Shown: piece after piece, positions 26,085 through 33,916 of the stretch
Position numbering within the stretch: position 1 is the stretch's first letter
Layout of the letters: every line of letters starts with the position of its first letter
NCBI GenBank assembly: GCA_002453475.1
Contig: DKGY01000078.1
Span: forward strand, 77,117 to 113,045
Reading direction: 5' to 3'
From: Clostridium sp. UBA6758
Lineage (GTDB): Bacteria; Bacillota; Clostridia; Clostridiales; Clostridiaceae
DNA: 35,929 nt
Translations under genes and position numbers: made by a program
Notes under the pieces: model-generated
The model's input: the letters and a program-made list of their open reading frames with translations, nothing else
The model's database searches: none
What the model was told of the DNA's origin: nothing

Positions 26085-27281
26085 CTATGAAATAGACTTT
26101 AAAGCATTTTCTAAATCATTAATTATATCCTCAACATTTTCAAGACCAACAGCTATTCTTATTAATCCATCACTAATACCAGCCATTTCTCTTTCTTCTT
26201 TAGTGTATGGTGAATGTGTCATTGATGCTGGGTGTTGAATTAAAGTTTCAGCATCCCCAAGACTTACCGCTATTGTACAAAGCTCTGTACTATTTATAAC
26301 TTTCTTACCTTCTTCAATTCCACCTTTTACCTCAAAAGCAATTACAGCTCCCGGTAAAGACATTTGTTTTTTAGCTAATTCATACTGTGGAAAACTTTCT
26401 AAACCTGGATAATATACTTTTTCTACTACACTATGTTCTTCTAAAAACTTTGCAACTTTCATGGCATTAGCACAATGTTTTTCCATTCTTATTTCTAAAG
26501 TTTTCATACCTCTAATAATTAAAAATGCATCGAAAGGACTTAAACTAGCACCTGTCATGTCCTTTACACCAAATAATCTCACATTCTTTATAAATTCAGC
26601 ACTTCCAACTACAAAACCAGAAATTACATCTCCATGGCCGTTTAAGAACTTTGTTCCTGAATGAATTACTACATCAGCTCCAAATTCTAATGGTCTTTGA
26701 ATATAAGGAGTACAGAAAGTATTATCAACCATCACTATACAATCATTATTCTGATGAGCTATCTTACTTATAGCTTCTATATCTACAACTTCAAGATTTG
26801 GATTTGCTGGTGTTTCCAAATAAACTACCTTAGTATTTTCTCTCATTGCTCGACTTACTTCTTCAAGATTGGTTGCATCCACAAAGGTTACCTCAACACC
26901 ATATCTACTTATTCCATGGTTTAGATAAGCATAGGTACATCCATAAAGAGTTTTTGCTGCTACAACATGATCACCTGCTTTTAAAGCTGTCCAAAATGCT
27001 GATGCAACAGCTCCAATGCCTGATGCAGTAGAAATTGCTGCCTCTGCGCCTTCTAGCATTGCTAATTTCTCTTCCAATTGAGTATTAGTTGGATTACCAA
27101 GTCTTGAGTAAATATATCCTCCCTCTTCAAGGGCAAATCTTCTACCACCTTGCTCAGCGGAATCGAAAACAAAAGTTGCTGTTTGATGAATAGGAGTAGC
27201 TAAGGAACCAAATTGATCCTTTACATGTCCACCATGAATTGCTCTAGTTGCAAACCCCATTGATTTTAAATTATTCCCCAT
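26085..27281 (-). CDS. megL: Methionine gamma-lyase
   Basis: PLP enzyme (EC 4.4.1.11) that splits L-methionine to methanethiol, 2-oxobutyrate and ammonia. 398 residues, the family length. PLP is bound by K211 (SGTKFLNGHGD), with D186 and the Y59/R61 pair from the partner subunit (YIYSRLGNPT). The specificity cysteine of true methionine gamma-lyases is present in TLYGCTYAY (C115, equivalent to C116 of Pseudomonas putida); cystathionine lyases lack it. RBS GGGAGGA. Its upstream region has a sigma-54 promoter and three TyrR-type boxes, with the regulator gene immediately beyond. 2-Oxobutyrate can be fermented to propionate. Confidence 0.95.
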   Translation of the reverse strand: MGNNLKSMGFATRAIHGGHVKDQFGSLATPIHQTATFVFDSAEQGGRRFALEEGGYIYSRLGNPTNTQLEEKLAMLEGAEAAISTASGIGAVASAFWTALKAGDHVVAAKTLYGCTYAYLNHGISRYGVEVTFVDATNLEEVSRAMRENTKVVYLETPANPNLEVVDIEAISKIAHQNNDCIVMVDNTFCTPYIQRPLEFGADVVIHSGTKFLNGHGDVISGFVVGSAEFIKNVRLFGVKDMTGASLSPFDAFLIIRGMKTLEIRMEKHCANAMKVAKFLEEHSVVEKVYYPGLESFPQYELAKKQMSLPGAVIAFEVKGGIEEGKKVINSTELCTIAVSLGDAETLIQHPASMTHSPYTKEEREMAGISDGLIRIAVGLENVEDIINDLENALKSIS

Positions 27282-27325
27282 TAATTTATTCCTCCCAATA
27301 TATAGTTTTATTACAATTAATATAT

Positions 27326-27341
27326 AGCAATTTCAGTGCCA
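27326..27341 (-). promoter_or_regulatory. Sigma-54 (-24/-12) promoter of megL
   Basis: Minus strand TGGCAC-TGAAA-TTGCT: full match to the TGGCAC-N5-TTGCW consensus with GG and GC 10 bp apart. It starts 45 bp before the megL ATG. Confidence 0.92.
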
Positions 27342-27466
27342 AATTTTAAAAAAACTAAATAATAACTAAATCTATGTTAATATAATTTAAAGTAGGGCTT
27401 TAATAACAATTCAAAGAAAATTTCTTTATTTTCACATATCTACTACTTAATATTTATACTAAGCAG

Positions 27467-27535
27467 TGTAAATATTTCTTTACTTATTAAAATTTTTTGT
27501 AAAATTCTTTTTACACTCGTAAAGTTTTTTTTACA
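27467..27535 (-). promoter_or_regulatory. Three TyrR-type boxes (activator sites for megL)
   Basis: TGTAAA-N6-TTTACA palindromes: 27467-27484 (TGTAAA/TTTACT), 27498-27515 (TGTAAA/TTTACA, perfect) and 27518-27535 (CGTAAA/TTTACA). Starts are 31 and 20 bp apart, so about three and two helical turns on one face. They lie 126-194 bp upstream of the -24 element, the usual place for a sigma-54 enhancer. The adjacent regulator has a TyrR-like helix-turn-helix. Confidence 0.88.
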
Positions 27536-27557
27536 TATGTGAATGCGAAAGAGTACT

Positions 27558-28805
27558 CTAAATTTTTATATTATATTTATTAATTTTATTCATTATAGTG
27601 GTATGAGATACATTGAGTACACTTGCAGCTTTTCTATAACTTTTATATTTCACTATGACTTTTTCAATAATTTCTTTTTCACACTTCTCCATTATATCCT
27701 TCAATGGTAACTGTAAATATTCATTTGATTTTTTTTCTATGATATCTTTAGTCTCAAAGTTATAAACATCGCTTCTAAAATTGATAAAAAGGTCCTCTGC
27801 AGTTAATATCTCACTCTTACATAAATTCATTGCTCTTTCTATAACGTTTTGTAATTCTCTAACATTTCCAGGCCAATTATACTTCATTAGTTCACTAATA
27901 AATTCAATATCAGCCCCCTTTATGTTTTTATTTAATTTGTAATTTAATTTATCTATAAAAAACTGCACAAAAAGTGGAATATCCTCTAATCGTTCCTTCA
28001 ATGCTGGAATATACATAGGAACTACATTTAATCTATAATACAAATCTTCTCTAAAGGTTTTATCTTTAATCATATCCTCAAGATTTTTATTCGTTGCAGC
28101 TATTATTCTTACATCTATGGCTTCTTCTTTATTACTACCAATCTTTCTAATCTTTCCTTCTTGTATCACCCTTAATAACTTTGCTTGGATAAGCATAGGC
28201 ATTTCTCCTATTTCATCTAAAAATAAAGTGCCCCCCTTAGCTTCTTTAATGATTCCATCTTTTCCACCCATCATTGCACCTGTAAAGCTTCCTGGCTCAT
28301 ATCCAAATAATTCACTCTCTAATAATGTTTCTGGTAATGCTGCACAGTTAATAGCAATAAAATTCTTATTGCTTCTAGGACTTATATCATGAATTGCCTT
28401 TGCAAACACCTCCTTACCTGTACCACTTTCACCTCTTAAAAGCACTGTTGAGTTACTCTTTGCAATAGTCAGAGTCATATTTTTTACCCGTTCTATAGCC
28501 TTACTTGTACCAATTATATTTTTGAATTCCCTACACTCTATTGAATCTATTATATCCTTTAGCTTTTTTTCTTTCTGCTCATAATATAATAGCTCCATCT
28601 CCTTAATGGAAATTATATCTTTAATATTACAAATCTCTTTCATCAACCCTTTTTTTACCTCTTTTTCCATGTCCTCAACTTTTACACATACCTTTTGAAA
28701 AAACACTTCCATGGAAATTAAATTGATTTTCCTATTATAAATTTTCTCTAATATCTCTACAGTAATCCCCAATCTATCTCTTGTAATTATCTCAAATCTA
28801 ATCAT
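27558..28805 (-). CDS. TyrR-like sigma-54-dependent activator
   Basis: 415 residues. An N-terminal ACT-like domain (1 to about 75, [20 protein letters not shown]) probably senses an amino acid. The AAA+ domain has Walker A GESGTGKE (125-132), GSFTGA (172-177, the sigma-54-contacting loop, one change from GAFTGA), Walker [14 protein letters not shown] (191-203) and the YYRLNVVP motif. The C-terminal helix-turn-helix [19 protein letters not shown] strongly resembles that of TyrR. The PAS domain between ACT and AAA+ in TyrR seems missing: only about 20 residues link them. It is encoded just upstream of megL and most likely activates it through the three TyrR-type boxes. Effector may be methionine; that is inference. 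Confidence 0.9.
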   Translation of the reverse strand: MIRFEIITRDRLGITVEILEKIYNRKINLISMEVFFQKVCVKVEDMEKEVKKGLMKEICNIKDIISIKEMELLYYEQKEKKLKDIIDSIECREFKNIIGTSKAIERVKNMTLTIAKSNSTVLLRGESGTGKEVFAKAIHDISPRSNKNFIAINCAALPETLLESELFGYEPGSFTGAMMGGKDGIIKEAKGGTLFLDEIGEMPMLIQAKLLRVIQEGKIRKIGSNKEEAIDVRIIAATNKNLEDMIKDKTFREDLYYRLNVVPMYIPALKERLEDIPLFVQFFIDKLNYKLNKNIKGADIEFISELMKYNWPGNVRELQNVIERAMNLCKSEILTAEDLFINFRSDVYNFETKDIIEKKSNEYLQLPLKDIMEKCEKEIIEKVIVKYKSYRKAASVLNVSHTTIMNKINKYNIKI

Positions 28806-28838
28806 ACAAATCTCCCTTTTGTAAGAATATATTATGTT

Positions 28839-28880
28839 TAAAAGTGGCGTTACAAGACTTCTATTGTAACGCCACTTTTA
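28839..28880. terminator. Strong hairpin terminator upstream of activator gene
   Basis: TAAAAGTGGCGTTACAA and TTGTAACGCCACTTTTA form a 17-bp perfect stem with an 8-base loop. On the minus strand it ends the HAD gene transcript just 34 bp before the activator start, leaving little room for a separate promoter unless it overlaps the hairpin. Confidence 0.85.
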
Positions 28881-29019
28881 GCTATACCTTAAACTTATAA
28901 ACCTTTATTTTATAAGGAAATCATATCTAAGGCAATGTGATATATGTGTAATTTTTCTCTAAATCCAGTCTGCAATTTCTTAAACTCTATTAATCTTTCA
29001 ATACTAATATATCACGATA

Positions 29020-29748
29020 TTAGATTAACTTTAAATTATTAATATCTAATTTATATATTACATCTTTTCGTTCCACTATAACATTGATTTTTTTCTTTAC
29101 TTCTTCATCTTCTATTATCTTTGAAATTAGTTCTTTAGTTGGATTTATAGCATAAGGATTTCCTACAGATTTAAACATAGTTAAATCTCCAGAAGTATCT
29201 CCATACGCATAACTTTCACTTAAATCTATATCATATTTCTCTTTTAACTCCATTAAAGCATTTTCTTTACTAATGGAATCCCACATTGGAATAATTTCAC
29301 CAGTATATTTTCCATGGTCATCAGCTTTATAAATGGTACCTCTAAAATCGTCCATTTCATACTTACCTGCCATCTCTCTTACAAGCTCCATAGGAGATCC
29401 TGAAATAGCAATTACAACATGTCCTTGTTCCTTATGCCATTTAATTTTATCCCTTGAAAAGGTATATACTCTATCACCCTTTTGATTAATCACATTCCTA
29501 GCTATGTGTTCTATATGTTCTTTACTCAAACCCTTAGTAGCTTCAATATAAACATCAATCATTTTAAGTAAATAGGTATCATAATCACCTTGTCTTATAT
29601 CCCATTTGGAAAAAGCTGGTCTAACTTCATTATACCATTTATCTTCTTCAACTAATTCATATTTTATTATTTTTTTAAAAACTTCTGTTATTAATCCTTC
29701 TCTATAGATAGTACCATCTATATCAAAAAATGCTGCAACTCTTCCCAT
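29020..29748 (-). CDS. HAD-IB family phosphatase (SerB-like)
   Basis: 242-residue haloacid dehalogenase-type hydrolase of subclass IB. Motif I FFDIDGT (D9, D11), motif II AISGSP (S116), motif III lysine K161 and motif IV YGDTSGD (D184, D188) are all intact, with the four-helix IB cap between motifs I and II (about 20-100). Relatives include phosphoserine phosphatase and lysophosphatidate or nucleotide-level phosphatases, so the substrate is open. RBS AAGGAGGG. It is a single gene: a terminator follows, and about 490 bp of non-coding sequence lies upstream. Confidence 0.88.
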   Translation of the reverse strand: MGRVAAFFDIDGTIYREGLITEVFKKIIKYELVEEDKWYNEVRPAFSKWDIRQGDYDTYLLKMIDVYIEATKGLSKEHIEHIARNVINQKGDRVYTFSRDKIKWHKEQGHVVIAISGSPMELVREMAGKYEMDDFRGTIYKADDHGKYTGEIIPMWDSISKENALMELKEKYDIDLSESYAYGDTSGDLTMFKSVGNPYAINPTKELISKIIEDEEVKKKINVIVERKDVIYKLDINNLKLI

Positions 29749-30242
29749 AAAAAGCCCTCCTTAAATGACACTTCAAATCTACTCTTTGGTTAATAGATTT
29801 ACTCCTTCAAATAAATATAAGAAGAAGTTTCCATTATAATATTTTATCTACAATACCATATTTATGATTTAAAGTCTAGTATTCATAATAAGGTTTACTA
29901 ATTTAGACCTTACTAATCCATGAAATAAATCCTTTATTTTCTATTATTATAATCTTTAAATATTTCATACAAGATCTCTATAATAAAAATATGAAAACTA
30001 CAGAGATTTTTTATACGTTACTTTATGTATATGAATATTTTACCAATTTAGATTAATTCAATTATACGAAATACATAAAAATAGAAATGTATAAAATCAT
30101 ATATTTTTATATTATAAGCACTATACATTTCTATTATATAATTTATATGAAAATTTTATTTATTAAAAATCTGTGCTATTTTCACATAATAAAATGCATC
30201 TTTTGTCAAGGACATTTTATTATAAATTTATTAGGAATGCTT
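29749..30242. other. Non-coding AT-rich region with inverted repeats
   Basis: No gene is supported. AATAGAAATGTATA (30080-30093) and TATACATTTCTATT (30122-30135) form a 14-bp perfect inverted repeat; on the minus strand the second arm runs into TTTTATG, so it may end the operon finishing at 30243. ATCTCT (29974-29979) and AGAGAT (30002-30007) with a T run downstream could be a second weak terminator. Confidence 0.5.
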
Positions 30243-31769
30243 TTAAACTTCATCATCTAGTAACCATTTAATCAAAGAAAATCTCACATGTTTAGGGATT
30301 TGATTTTCATTTCTTGTTTTAGCTTCTTCTGTGTCAGATAAATCCTCAGCACTCTTAACATTCATTTGTTGTTTTAAATTTTCATTTTCTTTCTCTTTTT
30401 CATCTAATTTCTTTTCCATTAATATTTTTTCTTTATCCTTTTGTAACAGCATCTGCTCTAAACAACTATTTTTCTTTTTTAATATATCATTATCATACAT
30501 ATATATATTAATTTTCTCTTTTTCATTATAAAATTTATATTTCAAATTTGATATTTGATTTTTTTCATACTGCATATCCTCTTTCAATGTTCTTAATTCT
30601 TCATAAGTCTCCTTAAGTTTTAATTCTAATTCTTCTTTTTCTCTTTTAAGTATTTTAACTTTTGAAAAATAATTTTTTAACTCTTCCTTTTTAAATGTAG
30701 AGTTTTCAACCTTATGCTCAAAGTTTTTATTCTTCTCTACTTCAGTATCTATTGAAGCTTCTAAAAGTTCCGGCAAAAACAATTGTTCCTGTCCATTAAC
30801 GTTCACTGCATATATCTCGTTAATAAAATGTTTGTTTTGTTTATCTGCTAAATATTCTTGATATAACACTTTCACAGGTAATACCTTATCAAAGTGCATG
30901 TACACTCTAGGACTACTAAAATTTTTCCCATAGTCTGTAGAGAAACACATATAAATCTTATTGTCACAAATCCACAAAGCCCATAACACTCTATTATATA
31001 ATATTAATGTGCAAGAGTTAATCTTTTCATATTGAAACAGTATAGTGTTTTTTTGTAACCCTACTTCTTTATACTGGTAAATCACTCTATTAACATGATC
31101 ATCTTGAGTAATAAACAGGTAGTGCTTTCTATTTTCTTCTACACAAAAAGTAAAATCTATGTATGGTAAGAGAGACATGTGTATAACTTCTTCCTTTCCC
31201 CATCTCCCTTCAATGATGTGAAAACTTCTAGAAATTAATTGATATACCCCAGCTACCATAGTGTTTAATAGTATTATATTTGATTTGCAATCTTGGCAAA
31301 TACGATAATAAACCCTAGAATAACAATCTAATTTAGAAATTATTTGTGGGCAAGACCACAATACCCCGTTTTTAGCAACTTGGTGAACTAATACTTCTGA
31401 ATAAGTATGTTTATCTACTACATTATATAACAAGTGAATATCCTGTGAGCAGAAGAATGCTCTAATGTGTATAGGCGTAATTATATCATACTTCATATGG
31501 AGGAGAGTTTTATGCTTCCATCCTTGTCCTTCCAATGTGCATAAAATAAGATCACCACAAATATCCTGACAGAAAATATGAATTTTCCCATTCCCCTCCT
31601 CCAAGACATAAAAATATTCAAAACTTTCCTTATAAAGACTCTTCTTCTCTGACCACCCATATTTCATAAGTATTTGATAGCATATACCTTGCTGACTGTC
31701 ATAACAAAATTTTAGTAATTTTCCATCTTTCTGCTTAACCAAAAAAAAATCATATTTTTTGTTAGTCAC
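30243..31769 (-). CDS. Beta-propeller/coiled-coil protein, paralog A
   Basis: About 508 residues. The first 330 are repeated blades with aromatic-rich strands (KIHIFCQDICGDLILCT, QDIHLLYNVVDKHTYSEVLV, KIYMCFSTDYGKNF), suggesting a propeller of five to seven blades. About residues 370-480 are a continuous Glu/Lys/Leu coiled coil, followed by a basic hydrophobic end (SLIKWLLDDEV). It is paralogous to the protein encoded at 33917-35473, which has the same layout. The GTG at 31769 follows GGAGAGGGG and overlaps the stop of the upstream propeller-SPOCS gene by 8 bases, so the two are coupled. No signal peptide, consistent with a spore coat or exosporium protein made in the mother cell. Function unknown. 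Confidence 0.75.
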   Translation of the reverse strand: MTNKKYDFFLVKQKDGKLLKFCYDSQQGICYQILMKYGWSEKKSLYKESFEYFYVLEEGNGKIHIFCQDICGDLILCTLEGQGWKHKTLLHMKYDIITPIHIRAFFCSQDIHLLYNVVDKHTYSEVLVHQVAKNGVLWSCPQIISKLDCYSRVYYRICQDCKSNIILLNTMVAGVYQLISRSFHIIEGRWGKEEVIHMSLLPYIDFTFCVEENRKHYLFITQDDHVNRVIYQYKEVGLQKNTILFQYEKINSCTLILYNRVLWALWICDNKIYMCFSTDYGKNFSSPRVYMHFDKVLPVKVLYQEYLADKQNKHFINEIYAVNVNGQEQLFLPELLEASIDTEVEKNKNFEHKVENSTFKKEELKNYFSKVKILKREKEELELKLKETYEELRTLKEDMQYEKNQISNLKYKFYNEKEKINIYMYDNDILKKKNSCLEQMLLQKDKEKILMEKKLDEKEKENENLKQQMNVKSAEDLSDTEEAKTRNENQIPKHVRFSLIKWLLDDEV

Positions 31770-33258
31770 TTTTCCCCTCTCCTTTGCAACTTTCACCATA
31801 TTTACAAAATGGAATAGATACTATTTCCTCTACAATTGCCTTCGTTGAAAGTAAAACACTAACGTCAAACTTCAAACTTTTGTTTATGATTACTGGAGTA
31901 CTTGTTAATTTAGCAAAAGAATTGACTACAAATTCTACTCCTGCTTGTTCTGCATAAGTGGGTATATATAACATGGCTTTCTGTGTTCCTTTAAGGCTTC
32001 CTTCAATTATGTGTTTTTGTTCACATTCATCCTTCCATTCTATGTAGTATGGAATACAAAAGTCTGATTGTATTATTGAGTATTTTTTTCGACTATCTAT
32101 AATTTTTCTATTCTTTGTTTCATTTATAATTTCACACTTTTGAAATATAATTTCTTCTACAGTTGTAACCTCTTCATCTTTTGAGAATACTTCAATTGAA
32201 ATTTGAGAAAATATTATTTTTTCTTGATAGGTAGATAGAACTTTTTTTGCCAATATAGTGGTTTCATTTTCTTGTTTCCATTTATCTTCTGAATCCGTGA
32301 AAATAAAAGATTCTTTCTCTATTTGAAATTTACTCTGAGTGACCACTCCAATATCGTATGGAATACTATTATTTTGTTCAAAAGTAAAAGTATCTAAAAT
32401 AACATTTCTAGAAGTATCAATCCTATCAAGTACACCCTTTCCATCAGTACTTCTGCTAGTTACAAGTAGTGTTCCTTTATCAGGAGATAATCTAAGTTTT
32501 TGCAATTTGGGTAGGGTAGTTTTGATTATTGCTATACATTCTCTTTTTAGTATATCTATAATTTCAATTCTATGTAAACCACTATTGGCTACATATAAAA
32601 GAATTCCATTCTGCTCCAAAGCTGTAATAACAGATCCCTTTTGGAAATCTATATATGAAACATCTCCGTTTTCAAGCTCCAATATAGAGATAGTACTCAC
32701 ATAATTACCTTTATTAATTCCTTTATTAGAAATATAAATATACTTTTCATCTTCTCCTATGAGAATATGGTTAGGTGCAGTCCCAACATCTTTGTATACT
32801 CTTATTAATTGGAAATCTAATGTATCATAAACCTTTATTTCATTTTGAAAAATGTCCAGTACAAATAATCTTTTCTTATCTTTGTCAAGTTCCAAACCAT
32901 CTGCAGCAATAAAGCCTGTTAGACAACCAAGCTTTTCACCAGTTCTTAGATTATAAATGCATACCTCTTCGGTATCACATACATAAATTTTCTGAGCTAT
33001 GGAATCTACTTTTATATTTCCATTATTAGTTATGCTCCATATTTTGTTAGAACTATATAAATCCTCAATAAGTGTAATTTTACTGTTTCTATCACTGGCT
33101 ATATACACATTATTTTTTTCATCAACAGTAATATTTAGAGGCCTTGGACCAATCTCAATCTCTTTTATAATGCGATAACTATCTCCATCAATAATAGACA
33201 CCATTCCTGTTCCTAAATTTGATACATAATAAATGGTTTTCTCTCTTTTATTAAACAT
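31762..33258 (-). CDS. YVTN beta-propeller fused to SPOCS-like domain
   Basis: 498 residues. The N-terminal 300 residues are YVTN/YncE-type blades (IYYVSNLGTGMVSIIDGDSY, PRPLNITVDEKNNVYIASD, APNHILIGEDEKYIYISN). The C-terminal part (about 305-490) resembles SPOCS/DUF3794 domains of clostridial spore proteins: IIFSQISIEVFS, then FCIPYYIEWKDE, and an end VSVLLSTKAIVEEIVSIPFC that mirrors the usual VGVFIxxKxxxxVQLLIPxxGFC. SPOCS domains occur in SipL, which anchors coat layers in C. difficile. RBS AAGGAGA. It leads a two-gene unit with paralog A. The fusion suggests a structural coat or exosporium protein; that is inference. Confidence 0.75.
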   Translation of the reverse strand: MFNKREKTIYYVSNLGTGMVSIIDGDSYRIIKEIEIGPRPLNITVDEKNNVYIASDRNSKITLIEDLYSSNKIWSITNNGNIKVDSIAQKIYVCDTEEVCIYNLRTGEKLGCLTGFIAADGLELDKDKKRLFVLDIFQNEIKVYDTLDFQLIRVYKDVGTAPNHILIGEDEKYIYISNKGINKGNYVSTISILELENGDVSYIDFQKGSVITALEQNGILLYVANSGLHRIEIIDILKRECIAIIKTTLPKLQKLRLSPDKGTLLVTSRSTDGKGVLDRIDTSRNVILDTFTFEQNNSIPYDIGVVTQSKFQIEKESFIFTDSEDKWKQENETTILAKKVLSTYQEKIIFSQISIEVFSKDEEVTTVEEIIFQKCEIINETKNRKIIDSRKKYSIIQSDFCIPYYIEWKDECEQKHIIEGSLKGTQKAMLYIPTYAEQAGVEFVVNSFAKLTSTPVIINKSLKFDVSVLLSTKAIVEEIVSIPFCKYGESCKGEGKSD

Positions 33259-33566
33259 AGAATCTCCTTCGCCTCCTCCTTTACTAATAAAATATATATC
33301 TAACTATAGTAAAACTTCAAATCATAAATGTAAGCTTTTTAGATCATTTGTTCCAATGTCTAATTTATGCTTTCTTAGCCTGCAAAAATGGTTTCATTTA
33401 TAAATTAATCCAAATAATAGTTTAAAGAGTGCCCGGCACTAAAACTATATAAGAATTATTTTTAATTCTGTTGGAAATTAGTTTCCGAGTTCACTCTTAT
33501 ACTAAAAATATGCTTTACATTTTCCTATTATGCAATATAAACATAAAAAAACTTGTTAAGCAAATC
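33259..33566. other. Intergenic region with GC-rich hairpin
   Basis: At about 33414-33448 ATAGTTT and AAACTAT flank the palindrome AGTGCC-C-GGCACT (33428-33440), a strikingly GC-rich word in AT-rich DNA. No T tract follows on either strand. Two small hairpins (GAATTA/TAATTC and GGAAA/TTTCC) follow near 33453-33495. No gene and no clear promoter were found. Confidence 0.5.
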
Positions 33567-33836
33567 TTATTCAACTAATTCATAAATTTCTTTTTTTTCT
33601 TCTTTAACAATCCTATACATACTAGTTGGATAAATATTATTTCTCTGTAATTCCTTCTGTATAACTTCCATATCTATTTCTTTAAATTTTACTGCCTGAG
33701 TACAGCTAATATTAATCTTATTAGGAGCAGTAACGAGTTTTACCACAATATTTTTCCGAATTAAACGCTCATAGATATATAGTGCTCTGTGATGAGAAGT
33801 AAAGATCATGATATAATCGTAATCTTCTATTTTCAT
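33567..33836 (-). CDS. DUF3343 domain protein
   Basis: 89 residues with the DUF3343 pattern: a short strand (YDYIMIFTSHHRALYIYERLI), then VVKLVTAPNKINISCTQAVKF in which the Cys is the conserved one, then a C-terminal helix. DUF3343 proteins are described as putative sulfur/selenium carriers often next to YedF/SelD genes. Here no such gene is nearby, and the second conserved glycine-rich part is weak. ATG at 33836 follows AGAGGTG by 6 bases; a GTG at 33845 lies within that Shine-Dalgarno. A sigma-K-like promoter stands 50 bp upstream. Function in this context unknown. Confidence 0.7.
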   Translation of the reverse strand: MKIEDYDYIMIFTSHHRALYIYERLIRKNIVVKLVTAPNKINISCTQAVKFKEIDMEVIQKELQRNNIYPTSMYRIVKEEKKEIYELVE

Positions 33837-33885
33837 ATTATTCACCTCTATTTTGTGTGCCTTAATTTATAACGACTTCTTACTT

Positions 33886-33912
33886 CATTGTATGCTTTAA
33901 AAATTTAGAAGT
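33886..33912 (-). promoter_or_regulatory. Sigma-K-like promoter upstream of DUF3343 gene
   Basis: Minus strand AC, 16 bp, CATACAATG: one base off the sigma-K consensus; the -10 also fits sigma-E (CATACAAT) but no sigma-E -35 is seen at the right distance. Confidence 0.55.
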
Positions 33913-33916
33913 TACT

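Noticed and set aside
30080..30135. 14-bp inverted repeat as a mobile element end
   Set aside because: It lies just past the end of the minus-strand operon and runs into T residues on that strand, so a terminator explains it.
32339..32704. 121-codon plus-strand frame
   Set aside because: Fully antisense to the well-supported propeller-SPOCS gene; an antisense shadow with no start signal.
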